The notes under the pieces: generated by a model
The model's input: only the letters and a program-made list of their open reading frames with translations
What the model was told of the DNA's origin: nothing
Database searches by the model: none
Part shown: piece after piece, positions 24,988 to 32,847 of the stretch
Layout of the letters: each line of letters begins with the position of its first letter
How positions within the stretch are numbered: position 1 is the first letter of the stretch
Translations under genes and position numbers: made by a program
Assembly: GCF_009765825.1 (NCBI RefSeq)
Contig: NZ_LMUR01000015.1
Span: 391,130 to 436,677, forward strand
Direction of reading: 5' to 3'
Source: Granulicella sp. L60
Lineage (GTDB): Bacteria; Acidobacteriota; Terriglobia; Terriglobales; Acidobacteriaceae
Length of the DNA: 45,548 nt

Positions 24988-25022
24988 CAGATCAACGACT
25001 GTGGACTAGAGAGGAAGACGCA

Positions 25023-25331
25023 ATGGAGAGTGTTGTAGGTAGTGGTGAGGTCGCTGGACTCGATCCAGGGGTGAATCTGCTGTGTGACATCGAGCTGGAC
25101 GCCACGCTGCAGTTCGGTTCACGCGAGATGCCGCTGCGTGAGGTGCTGGAGCTGGGGCCGGGAGATGTTGTGGAGCTCGACCGGCACGTGTCGGAGCCTG
25201 TCGATCTGGTGATTGGAGATCGTATTGTGGCGCGAGGAGAGGTGGTTGTCGTGAGCGGCAACTTTGCGCTTCGCATCACCGAGGTTGCAACGCCGCAACT
25301 GAGACTGGAGACGATACGATGCCTTTTTTAA
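25023..25331 (+). CDS. fliN: Flagellar motor switch protein FliN
   Basis: 102 residues, typical of short FliN. The SpoA domain covers residues 20-98: LLCDIELDATLQFGSREMPL, LREVLELGPGDVVELDRHVS, VDLVIGDRIVARGEVVVVSG and NFALRITEV. It forms the base of the C-ring with FliM, encoded 35 bp upstream. Its 3' end overlaps the next gene by 13 bp. This is the more canonical of two FliN-type proteins in the operon. Confidence 0.95.
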   Translation: MESVVGSGEVAGLDPGVNLLCDIELDATLQFGSREMPLREVLELGPGDVVELDRHVSEPVDLVIGDRIVARGEVVVVSGNFALRITEVATPQLRLETIRCLF

Positions 25332-26329
25332 CAAGGAAGACAGTCAGTTTTGAGAGCGATACTCTGGCGTCGAATGGGCTGCATGCCGGGTATGGAGCTG
25401 CGTGGCAGGATGATGCTTTCAGACCTTCGAAGCCTCTTGCCGAGCTTGATGGAACAGGTATGCCTGCTTCTCTGCGACAGCCGCAGACGAAGAGGATCTG
25501 CGGGCATGAGGAGTGTGCGAATGGATGGGTGATGCCTTGGAGAAACCGGCGGAGGCCGATCTTTGAAGGACAATGGGGCTGCAGCGGACGCTGTGTGTTG
25601 GCAATGGTTCAGGCAGCGGTGCGTCGCGAGCTGGGTGATAGAGATCGCGCGATAGCTGCTCCACATCGGCATCGGGTACCGCTGGGGCTGGTAATGCTGG
25701 CACAGGGTTGGATTACGCATCCGCAGCTTCGCAGGGCTCTGGAGGCACAACGCGAGAGCGGGACGGGAAGGATTGGGGATTGGCTGATCCGTGAGAGCGG
25801 GGTAGAGCCGGAGAAGGTGACACGCGGGCTCAGCATGCAATGGGGCTGCCCGGTATTGACGACGGAGGGATTTTCTCCGGAAGCGATGGCGCTGGTGATG
25901 CCGAAGATATTTGTTGAGACGTTTGGGCTGCTTCCTCTTCGGGTAGCTGGATCGCGGATACTCTATCTCGGATCGATGGACCGTCTCGATGCGTCGGTTG
26001 CGTTTGCCATGGAGCAGATGACGGAGCTGAAGGTCGAGAGCGGGGTAGTGGAGGGTGAGCAGTTCGAGGCCGCTCGACGCAGACTGCTGGCGTGTGACGG
26101 AGTGGAGATGAGGCTGGAGTCGCTCGAAGACAAAGACTCCATGTCGGCACGAATCACGGCGCTGCTGGAGCAGAGACAGCCTCTGGCCGCTCGGCTTGTC
26201 CGGGTGCATCAGTACTACTGGCTTAGAATGTGGCTGGAGTCAGGTGCTCTTGGAAGGGTAGGAAGCCTGCCGGGGGCAGCGGGCGAAGATGTGATGGATT
26301 ATGGGTTCACGATTGGCGATCAGAGATAA
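25319..26329 (+). CDS. Four-cysteine plus MshEN (GspE N-terminal domain) protein, flagellar operon accessory
   Basis: 336 residues. Residues 55-95 contain C61, C66, C88 and C92 (CGHEEC and WGCSGRC), a pattern suggesting a zinc-binding ribbon. Residues about 120-258 match the MshEN/GspE_N fold: PLGLVMLAQGWITHPQLRRA, then GRIGDWLIRESGVEPEKVTR and MQWGCPVL. In MshE this fold binds cyclic di-GMP; here the first repeat has Pro instead of the usual Arg (VPLG) while the second keeps RIG. No Walker motifs follow, so it is not a secretion ATPase. It overlaps fliN by 13 bp and is the last gene before the terminator, arguing for a role in motor function or c-di-GMP control of motility. The function is inferred. 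Confidence 0.75.
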   Translation: MPFLTRKTVSFESDTLASNGLHAGYGAAWQDDAFRPSKPLAELDGTGMPASLRQPQTKRICGHEECANGWVMPWRNRRRPIFEGQWGCSGRCVLAMVQAAVRRELGDRDRAIAAPHRHRVPLGLVMLAQGWITHPQLRRALEAQRESGTGRIGDWLIRESGVEPEKVTRGLSMQWGCPVLTTEGFSPEAMALVMPKIFVETFGLLPLRVAGSRILYLGSMDRLDASVAFAMEQMTELKVESGVVEGEQFEAARRRLLACDGVEMRLESLEDKDSMSARITALLEQRQPLAARLVRVHQYYWLRMWLESGALGRVGSLPGAAGEDVMDYGFTIGDQR

Positions 26330-26364
26330 CACGCAGGGATAAATAGACGATTCGTCGAAACGTA

Positions 26365-26393
26365 AAGAGGTCCTCGCGGGCCTCTTTTATGTT
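26365..26393 (+). terminator. Intrinsic terminator ending the flagellar operon
   Basis: AAGAGGTCC (26365-26373) pairs with GGGCCTCTT (26378-26386) around TCGC, a 9-bp stem with one G-U pair. TTATGTTT follows. It lies 36 bp after the last flagellar-operon stop and faces a convergent gene. Confidence 0.85.
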
Positions 26394-26404
26394 TGAAGAT
26401 TGTT

Positions 26405-26821
26405 TTATCGCTGCATGAAGCCAGAGGCGGGGGTGTTTATGGAGGATGACATTGCACCTACCCCGGAGTCTTGTGCGGGTCCAAGGCCAAGCTTGATGAT
26501 AGCTCGGGAGTCGGGGATCAGTTTGGTCTGCCAGCCGTTGTCGCTTTGAAACTTCTGCATTGCAGCTTCGGTCTGGGCGTCCCAGTGCCCTGAGCCCTCT
26601 CCGGAGAGGTAGCCAGACTTAACGAGAGAGGCCTGAATCTGTGAGGCGCGATCGTCGTCGATGGAGCGCTGGCCCGGTGCTTTCGCTGAAACCTTCGATT
26701 TGGAGTGCTTATTGAAGATTCTTGGGGAAGTAGGGCCGCGGCGAGTGTGAGTGGCAGCTATGGACGGCACGGCCGTTGCCAGAAGTAGAGTCGAGATTAA
26801 AAAGATTCTATTCAACTGCAT
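26405..26821 (-). CDS. Secreted peptidoglycan-binding domain protein
   Basis: 138 residues from the ATG at 26821, chosen because it starts a clear signal peptide (MQLNRIFLISTLLLATAVPS, cleavage after AIAA). The mature part has a basic, disordered stretch and then a PG_binding_1 motif (about 60-105): IQASLVKSGYLSGEGSGHWD and TEAAMQKFQSDNGW. Such domains usually anchor enzymes to the cell wall; no enzymatic domain is present. It converges on the flagellar operon with 12 bp between its stop and the terminator stem. The frame is open upstream, but without a signal-like start. Confidence 0.8.
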   Translation of the reverse strand: MQLNRIFLISTLLLATAVPSIAATHTRRGPTSPRIFNKHSKSKVSAKAPGQRSIDDDRASQIQASLVKSGYLSGEGSGHWDAQTEAAMQKFQSDNGWQTKLIPDSRAIIKLGLGPAQDSGVGAMSSSINTPASGFMQR

Positions 26822-27021
26822 AGCTTGATGAATACCTTGATGTGAGTATCGAGCAAAGAGTCTGTTGAAGATGATGTCAGAGTATCTCGGGAGTAACCTG
26901 CCGTGCAACAAAAAGATCGACTCTTGCGGCTACCTCTTTCGAGGTGGATTGTTTTGGAAACCGGCAACGACCGCTGCAAAGGGAGGATAAGTTTCTACCC
27001 TCCCTGTGCAGCGACTGGATA

Positions 27022-28707
27022 CTACGGCAGTGTGCCACCGATATAGGAGTTGAGGTTCTTCTGCGTGGCGGACTGAACCACGAAGACTACATCGTCTTTG
27101 GATTTGAGGGTGGAGACGACGGCCCTATAACTAGCTTCGTCGGTGACCGGCTTGCGGTTGATGGCGGTGATGATGGCGCCCTTACCGAGACCAATCTCAT
27201 CTGCAAACGAACCAGGACGGACGCTGGTGACGATGACTCCACTCTTGACACCTGAACGGGTAGCGATTGAAGGAGGGATGGCGGTGACCTTGATACCAAG
27301 GGTACCCTCTCCTGCATCCGCTTCCTGTGGCGCGGGAGTATCGTCTGACTGCCCGACGATATCCGCGTATGTCTTGGCACGATCGCCAATCATGACAGAT
27401 GCGGTGTTTTGCTTGCCTTCGCGTAGGTAACCGAGCTTGACGCTAGAACCGACGCGACGGGCGGAGATGTCGTTGACCAGATCGTCGCCATCCTTGATGC
27501 TTCGTCCGTCGATGGAGACGATGACGTCACCTGCCTGAATGCCTGCCTTGGCTGCGCCGCCGTTGGGGCTAACGACGTTGACAATGACGCCGGTGGAGAA
27601 GCCGTAGACGCGTGCGACGGCAGAGGATTGGGCGGGCTGGAACTGAATGCCGATGGAGCCGCGAACTACCTTATGTTCGGGTCCGATGAGCATGTTGTAG
27701 ACGTTGGCGATCGTGTTGGCCGGCATGGCGAAGCCGACGCCCTGCGAGCCCATCGACTGGGTGTAGATGGCGGTGTTCATGCCGACGACCTGGCCGGCCA
27801 TATCGACGAGCGGGCCGCCGGAGTTGCCTGGATTAATGGCGGCGTCGGTCTGGATGAAGCGCTGGAACTGGGTCTGGGAGACGCCGTTTGCGCTGGGCTC
27901 GTCGATGCTGCGGTTCTTCGCCGAGATGATGCCGGCGGTGACCGTCTTCGCGAGAGAGAAGGGGCTGCCGATGGCGAGAACCCAGTCGCCGACCTGTGCG
28001 CCGTCGGAGTTGCCGAGCTTCGCGGTAGGCAGGGGCTCTTTGGTGTCGATCTTAATGACGGCGATGTCGGTGTCTTTGTCCACACCTACCACGGTCGCGG
28101 GACGGCCGGGATCGGTGGGATCATCGGCGTCGGTGGAGAGCTTGACGTAGATCTTATCGGCTTTGTCGACGACGTGATTATTGGTGATGATGTATCCGCG
28201 AGCGTCTACGATGAAGCCTGATCCGAGTGCTCGGCGTTCTCCTCCACTATCGCTGTCGTCGCCTCCACCACCACCCTGGCCACCGAAGAAGCGGTTGAAG
28301 AAGTCCTGCATGTCACCGGGAGACTGGGCATCGTCATCACCGCTCTGGCCACCCTGATCGTTGGGGTTGCGCTGCTGCAGGCCGCGTTTGCCATGGCGGT
28401 TGGTTGACTGTTTCGGGAGCTCTTCCGTGTTGATGTTGACCACGGCGGGGCCAACCTCTTTGACGATCTGGGAGAAGCCGTTGGATAAAGCCACGGGGGA
28501 TGGGATCACAATGGGCCTGGCATCGGTTGAGTTGACGCCCGTCTGCTCTTTGCCACTTACGTTGCGGGTGAGCACAGAGCCGGCTAGGATTCCGATCGAA
28601 AGTGTGGCAAGGAGGGTAAAGGTGGCCGTGAGCCGGTGGTTGCGAATGCGTTCCAGAAAGGTGGGAGGGGTGCTGTTCGGTGTGTCCATCGGTAGGTCTA
28701 ACCTCAT
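27022..28707 (-). CDS. HtrA/DegQ-type periplasmic serine protease with two PDZ domains
   Basis: About 561 residues from the ATG at 28707, which has AGGAA upstream; the in-frame ATG at 28746 lies only a few bases downstream of a TATACT (28755-28760, minus) and is less likely. A membrane anchor (about 24-46) precedes a Gly/Asp-rich linker (about 105-158). The trypsin-like domain has His178 (TNNHVV), Asp214 (DTDIAVIK) and Ser296 (GNSGGPL). Two PDZ domains follow, including AKAGIQAGDVIVSIDGRS. It is a protein quality-control protease of the envelope. It ends 201 bp upstream of the peptidoglycan-binding gene. Confidence 0.95.
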   Translation of the reverse strand: MRLDLPMDTPNSTPPTFLERIRNHRLTATFTLLATLSIGILAGSVLTRNVSGKEQTGVNSTDARPIVIPSPVALSNGFSQIVKEVGPAVVNINTEELPKQSTNRHGKRGLQQRNPNDQGGQSGDDDAQSPGDMQDFFNRFFGGQGGGGGDDSDSGGERRALGSGFIVDARGYIITNNHVVDKADKIYVKLSTDADDPTDPGRPATVVGVDKDTDIAVIKIDTKEPLPTAKLGNSDGAQVGDWVLAIGSPFSLAKTVTAGIISAKNRSIDEPSANGVSQTQFQRFIQTDAAINPGNSGGPLVDMAGQVVGMNTAIYTQSMGSQGVGFAMPANTIANVYNMLIGPEHKVVRGSIGIQFQPAQSSAVARVYGFSTGVIVNVVSPNGGAAKAGIQAGDVIVSIDGRSIKDGDDLVNDISARRVGSSVKLGYLREGKQNTASVMIGDRAKTYADIVGQSDDTPAPQEADAGEGTLGIKVTAIPPSIATRSGVKSGVIVTSVRPGSFADEIGLGKGAIITAINRKPVTDEASYRAVVSTLKSKDDVVFVVQSATQKNLNSYIGGTLP

Positions 28708-28847
28708 TCTTGTACGTTCCTGAGAGCCGGAGTGCGTGCGCGGCATGAATCTTAAGTATAGCTGCTATTGGCGAGTCGTTCCGTCAGAGGTTTGAGTGAA
28801 CCATATCTGGGTTTAGACGCGAAATAACGGCAAAAGTCTTTATTGGC

Positions 28848-29774
28848 TCAGACGGGGTGGGTGGGGAGCGGCGGGGTGGAGGAGAGGACCTCGATAACGG
28901 CTATGCCTGCGAGGATGAGAGCGGCTCCGGTGAGGGAGCGGCGGCCGAGATGTTCGTGCAGGATGAGGAAGGACGTGAGGCAGGCGAAGACTGGTTCCAG
29001 GGTGAGGAGGATTGCGGTATGGGTGGGGGGGAGATAGCGCTGGGACCAGCTCTGGATGGTGAAGGCCGCAGCGGTGGCTAGGAGGCTGGTGATGGCGAGG
29101 GCGGTGATGAGGCGGGGCGTCAGTGTGATGTGGGGCGGCCCATCGAGTGGGAGGGTGAGGGCCATTATGAGGGACGCTGCGCCGATCTGGAGGGTGGCGA
29201 GCTGGCCGGTGGGAACTCGGTGCGAGGTGTGGGCAAGGGCGAGGAGATGACCGGCGAAAGCTATGGCGCAGGCGAGGGTGAGGAGATCGCCGGGACCGAT
29301 GCTGATGAAGAGCGTGCTCCAGGTTGTTCCGACGGGCGTGGTGAGCAGGAGCAGGCCGGAGAAGGCGAGGAGTGCTCCGATGGCGGTGTTCCAGCGGGGA
29401 ACCGGCGTGTTGGGTGAGCGGAGGGCTGGGAAGATGGTAAAGAGAGGGACGAAGACGACGACTAACCCAGTGATGAAGGCGGATTTGGCGGGCGTGGTGC
29501 GGGCGAGTCCGGAGGTTTGGAACTGGTAGCCAGCGGCGAGGAAGAGGCCGACGATAAGGCCGGAGAAGAGGGCTCGGCGATCGATGTGGCGGAGTTGGCG
29601 ATGGTTCACGATGGCCAGGGCGATGAAGGCCAGCGACATGCGAAGGAGATTGAAGAGAAGAGGAGAGATGTCCTGGAGGGCGTCTTTGACGAGGACGAAG
29701 GTGGCACCCCAGACGAAGACGACCGCGAGCAGCAGGAGGTGGGCGAGCGTGGTGGGGCTGAGGCGGCGGGGCAA
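28848..29774 (-). CDS. EamA/DMT-family transporter
   Basis: 308 residues with about ten membrane segments in two EamA repeats. The first repeat starts LLLAVVFVWGATFVLVKDAL; the second includes AALTLEPVFACLTSFLI-like sequence (HTAILLTLEPVFACLTSFLI). These proteins export metabolites or amino acids; the substrate cannot be read from sequence. The start appears to be TTG at 29774, directly adjoining the stop of the upstream amidohydrolase (TAGTTG), with GAAGGA before it. That suggests coupled translation of the two genes. Confidence 0.9.
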   Translation of the reverse strand: MPRRLSPTTLAHLLLLAVVFVWGATFVLVKDALQDISPLLFNLLRMSLAFIALAIVNHRQLRHIDRRALFSGLIVGLFLAAGYQFQTSGLARTTPAKSAFITGLVVVFVPLFTIFPALRSPNTPVPRWNTAIGALLAFSGLLLLTTPVGTTWSTLFISIGPGDLLTLACAIAFAGHLLALAHTSHRVPTGQLATLQIGAASLIMALTLPLDGPPHITLTPRLITALAITSLLATAAAFTIQSWSQRYLPPTHTAILLTLEPVFACLTSFLILHEHLGRRSLTGAALILAGIAVIEVLSSTPPLPTHPV

Positions 29775-31574
29775 CTAGTCCTTCGCTCCTGACTGCTGTG
29801 GTTTGCCGGTTGTGGGTGTTGAGGGTTTTGCTTCGGAGTAGACGGTCTCGCCATTGACGATGGTGCGGAGGACTTTGGTGTGGAGAAGTTGCTGGGGTGT
29901 TGCGGTGGTGATGTCGCGGTCTAGGACGACCAGATCGGCGAGGTAGCCGGGTTCGAGGCGGCCTTTCAGGTGTTCGCGGAACTCGGCGAAGGCGGAGGCT
30001 TGGGTGTAGGCGTAGATGGCTTGGTTAAGCGTGATCTTTTCCTGGGGCTGGAAGGTCTGGGTGCCGGCTTCGTTTTGGCGAGTGATGGCGGAGTAGAGGC
30101 CACGGAAGGGGTTGATGGATTCGACGGGGTAGTCGGTGCCGAAGGCGAGGGTGACGTTGTGGTCGAGGAAGCTCTTCCAGGCGTAGGCGTACTGGACGCG
30201 TTGGAGACCGAGACGGTCGGCGGCCCATTTCATGTCGGTGAGCAGATGGCTGGGCTGCATGGAGGCGATGACGCCTTCGCTGGCGAAGCGGTCGAAGTCG
30301 GCAGGGAGCAGGACCTGGGCGTGTTCGATGCGAAAGCGGAGGCTGGCGGGGGTGGGGATGGATGGGGGTGGTGCGGTGACGATGTTGGCGTCGGGGCTGC
30401 TGGGGGCGGTGGGCGGAGGTGCGGGGTTGGCGACCTGCTGGGCGGCTCCGAGGGCGTCGAGGGCGATGTGGTTGGCGCGGTCGCCGATGGCGTGGAAGCC
30501 GATCTGGAAGCCTGCGGCGGCGCGTTCGGAGGTGAGCTGGACGAGCTTGTCCTCGTTGTAACGGGCGAGGCCGGAGTTGGCGGGGTCGTCGGCGTAGGGC
30601 TCGTCCATGGCTGCGGTGCGGGAGCCGAGGGAGCCGTCCATGAAGCCCTTGAGCATGGTGAGGTGGAGGAGCGGATCGTCGGTTGGGTGGCTGGCGCGGC
30701 GCTCCTGGAGGACGGCTACGGGCTGGTTGAAGTCGAGCCACTCGGCGATGCGGAGGTGGAGTTGGCCGGTGTGTTCGAGCTCTTCGAGGGCGAGGAAGTC
30801 CCCCCACTCGGAGTTGTCCTGGACGGAGGTGACGCCGTGGGCGAGGGCGTCGTTGATGGCTACGTTGAGGGCCTGGCGGCGCTGTTCGAGTGTGGGCGGC
30901 GGGACTTTGTTGAAGACGAGGTTGCTGGCGGCGGTCTCGCGGAGGATGCCGGTGGGGCTGCCGGAGGCGTCGCGGTCGATCTTTGCGCCGGGGGGATCGG
31001 GGGTGTCGGCGGTGATGTTGGCGGCGGCGAGGGCGGCGGAGTTGGCGAGGGCCATGTGGCCGTCGACGCGGGAGAGGATGGCTGGGTGGTCTCCGGTGAC
31101 CTGGTCGATGTCGGTGCGGGTGGGAAGCTGGTTGCCGGGCCAGAGGGTGTGGTCCCAGCCGCCGCCGAGGAGCCAGTCGCTGTGTCTGGCGGTGGAGGCG
31201 TAGTTGCGGATGCGGTTCTGCATCTCGGAGAGGGAGTGGACGCCTTCGAGGTTGATGGAGAGCTTTTCGCGGCCGGCGTCGGCGATGTGGGTGTGGGCGT
31301 CGTTGAAGCCGGGCATGGCGAAGGCGTTGTGCAGGTCGATGATTCTGGTCTTTGGGCCTTTTAGTTTGAGGATGCTGGCGTCCGGGCCTGCGGCGATGAT
31401 CTTTCCGTTGGTGATGGCGAGTGCGGAGACCTTTGCCGGCATGGGGGAGGGGTCGTTGGGGCGGAGGTGGGTGCCGGTGAGGATGTTGCCGTGGAGATAG
31501 ATTACGTCGGCGGGGGGCTGCGCTTGGGTGGCGGCGGCGGCGAGGAGGATCGCGCTCAGGATGAGGGGTTTCAC
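29775..31574 (-). CDS. Secreted amidohydrolase (amidohydrolase 3 / YtcJ-like)
   Basis: 599 residues. A signal peptide (about 1-18) is followed by the N-terminal beta-sandwich (VIYLHGNILTG) and a TIM barrel. Metal-site motifs are visible: GFNDAHTHIAD, FHAIGDRAN (His) and the late Asp in GTDYPVES. The closing segment LADLVVLDRDITTATPQQLL is typical of YtcJ/amidohydrolase 3 proteins. These zinc-dependent enzymes hydrolyse amide or related C-N bonds; the substrate is unknown. It is followed without a gap by the EamA transporter, which may move the product. Confidence 0.92.
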   Translation of the reverse strand: MKPLILSAILLAAAATQAQPPADVIYLHGNILTGTHLRPNDPSPMPAKVSALAITNGKIIAAGPDASILKLKGPKTRIIDLHNAFAMPGFNDAHTHIADAGREKLSINLEGVHSLSEMQNRIRNYASTARHSDWLLGGGWDHTLWPGNQLPTRTDIDQVTGDHPAILSRVDGHMALANSAALAAANITADTPDPPGAKIDRDASGSPTGILRETAASNLVFNKVPPPTLEQRRQALNVAINDALAHGVTSVQDNSEWGDFLALEELEHTGQLHLRIAEWLDFNQPVAVLQERRASHPTDDPLLHLTMLKGFMDGSLGSRTAAMDEPYADDPANSGLARYNEDKLVQLTSERAAAGFQIGFHAIGDRANHIALDALGAAQQVANPAPPPTAPSSPDANIVTAPPPSIPTPASLRFRIEHAQVLLPADFDRFASEGVIASMQPSHLLTDMKWAADRLGLQRVQYAYAWKSFLDHNVTLAFGTDYPVESINPFRGLYSAITRQNEAGTQTFQPQEKITLNQAIYAYTQASAFAEFREHLKGRLEPGYLADLVVLDRDITTATPQQLLHTKVLRTIVNGETVYSEAKPSTPTTGKPQQSGAKD

Positions 31575-31753
31575 GAGAGGGAGTGTATCAATTCCGGCTG
31601 GCGACTTGGTTGGTATGGCCCCCCTCCCCCTGCACTATGTTGCGCAAAGTCTTCTATCCAGATGAGTTAGGCTTGGACTTAGGTGATGGGCTTGGGCGGT
31701 AGACCGGGATGATGTCTGGAGAGTGAGTTGGTCTGCCTCCCTATATCAAAGTG

Positions 31754-31777
31754 AAGCCCAGGCCGAGGCCGGGGCTT
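31754..31777. other. GC-rich hairpin downstream of a PEP-CTERM gene
   Basis: AAGCCC (31754-31759) pairs with GGGCTT (31772-31777), with inner GGCC/GGCC. It lies between the amidohydrolase promoter side and the stop of the PEP-CTERM gene. It could end that minus-strand transcript, but no T-run follows. The rest of the 221-bp gap shows nothing recognisable. Confidence 0.35.
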
Positions 31778-31795
31778 AGAGGGAGTGCACACGAT

Positions 31796-32338
31796 CTACG
31801 CCAGGCGCTTCCTAATTGCACCAACGACACCAAGGATGCCGGTGCCAAGCAATACGAAGGTGGAAGGCTCGGGAACCGGGGAAGGATTGTCGGTCACCGT
31901 CCATGTTCCGGGTTTATTCGAAACCGAGGCAAGAACGCCGCTATCATCACTCGCATGATCTCTATCTTGTGTATCTTCGGGGTCCTCGACAAAAAAGAGG
32001 GTTTGGAACGACGCATCGCCGCCCGTCGGTTTAATGATGATGTCCCAGCCGATGATATTGCCGCTCGCGTCTGTATTGAAGAGCAAAAATTCACTGGAGG
32101 AGTCGAGATTATTGCCTGAAAGAACGCCATCACTGAAACTCCAGGAAACCGGAGTAAAAAGTAGATGCTCTTGGTTCGGCCCGAGTAGATTATCCACCGT
32201 AAACGACCCTGTAATCGAGTCACTTTTGGTGTATGGGCCGGTTACCGTTATGAAGGCCGAACCTGTGTAGGTATAGGTGAAGGTGTCTGCGTGGCGGATG
32301 CTGCGAGGATAGTGAGAGCAGCGGCAGAGAGCAGCCAA
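31796..32338 (-). CDS. PEP-CTERM protein, signal peptide out of frame (probable frameshift)
   Basis: The frame encodes a mature exported protein beginning HADTFTYTYTGSAF and ending with a full PEP-CTERM sorting signal (PVPEPSTFVLLGTGILG, then RKR). PEP-CTERM tails are recognised by exosortase. The apparent N-terminus (LAALCRCSHYPRSIR) is not a signal peptide. In the other frame, at 32298-32340, the strand reads LLSAAALTILAASA, a perfect signal-peptide core. One missing base near 32291-32297 would join it as ASA-HAD, like the second PEP-CTERM protein's AHAD. This is a recent mutation or a sequencing error. The protein's role is unknown. Confidence 0.8.
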   Translation of the reverse strand: MAALCRCSHYPRSIRHADTFTYTYTGSAFITVTGPYTKSDSITGSFTVDNLLGPNQEHLLFTPVSWSFSDGVLSGNNLDSSSEFLLFNTDASGNIIGWDIIIKPTGGDASFQTLFFVEDPEDTQDRDHASDDSGVLASVSNKPGTWTVTDNPSPVPEPSTFVLLGTGILGVVGAIRKRLA

Positions 32339-32666
32339 GGGCGTAGAGAGATATGAGGCCTCGTTTCAAATCGTTATATGAAGGGAAGGACTGCTTGACC
32401 TTATGCGAATGAGGCGTGCAAACGCTACGGAGAACTTAGGAAAGTCTTTTCCCGATGCGGATTCACGAGACTCGTTGGATCGGCGTTTAGGAACTCCCCT
32501 ATCGGGGATAGGGTGGCGGTACTTCGGTTTGGATGAGAAAGATCTGGTTGGAGCGTGGTCTTATCTAGACCCTACTTAAAGGATAGTGGATTGGGGGTAA
32601 CTGGTACGCACGCTGTAGGCTGCTTGTTTTGTTTGGGTTAGGTGGATTGTGGGGTTGACACGATAT
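32339..32666. other. Upstream region of the frameshifted PEP-CTERM gene
   Basis: 328 bp without a convincing gene. It holds the disrupted N-terminal coding part (TTG start candidate at 32369, minus) and a GC-rich double palindrome at 32495-32513, listed separately. Positions 32514-32666 show nothing else. Confidence 0.5.
32495..32513. promoter_or_regulatory. Overlapping palindromes upstream of a PEP-CTERM gene
   Basis: TCCCC-TATC-GGGGA (32495-32508) and CCCTATC-GGG-GATAGGG (32497-32513) overlap and are both perfect. The site lies about 125 bp upstream of the probable PEP-CTERM start, a suitable distance for an activator operator of the dimeric LuxR/NarL kind. Only the symmetry is seen; the binder is unknown. 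Confidence 0.35.
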
Positions 32667-32847
32667 TGTCCTGCCGGACGGGCCCACTGCACGTGGGGTG
32701 GGCGTTTGCACGCCTTTTTAAGCCTTCGGGTGGGCCTTCCGTTGGTCGGCATAGATGATTGTTCCCGAGCAACGGGAGGGCTGTCCGAAGGGGTATACAA
32801 GTCACGAAGTGACCTCCCGCCGAGCAGGCGGCCCGTCCGGCAGGACA
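32667..32847. repeat. Terminal-inverted-repeat element, copy 2 (181 bp)
   Basis: It has the same perfect 18-bp ends as copy 1 (32667-32684 and 32830-32847). The left arm holds the hairpin GGCGT-TTGC-ACGCC followed by TTTTT; the right arm holds TATACAAGTCACGAAGTGAC, shared with copy 1. Its right end touches the stop codon of the M20 peptidase (TTA at 32848-32850 on this strand). No transposase is encoded. Confidence 0.85.

Noticed and set aside
29970..31364. 464-residue plus-strand frame rich in Gly/Val/Asp/Glu
   Set aside because: It is antisense to the amidohydrolase, whose motifs are unmistakable; its composition is the mirror of high-GC coding DNA.
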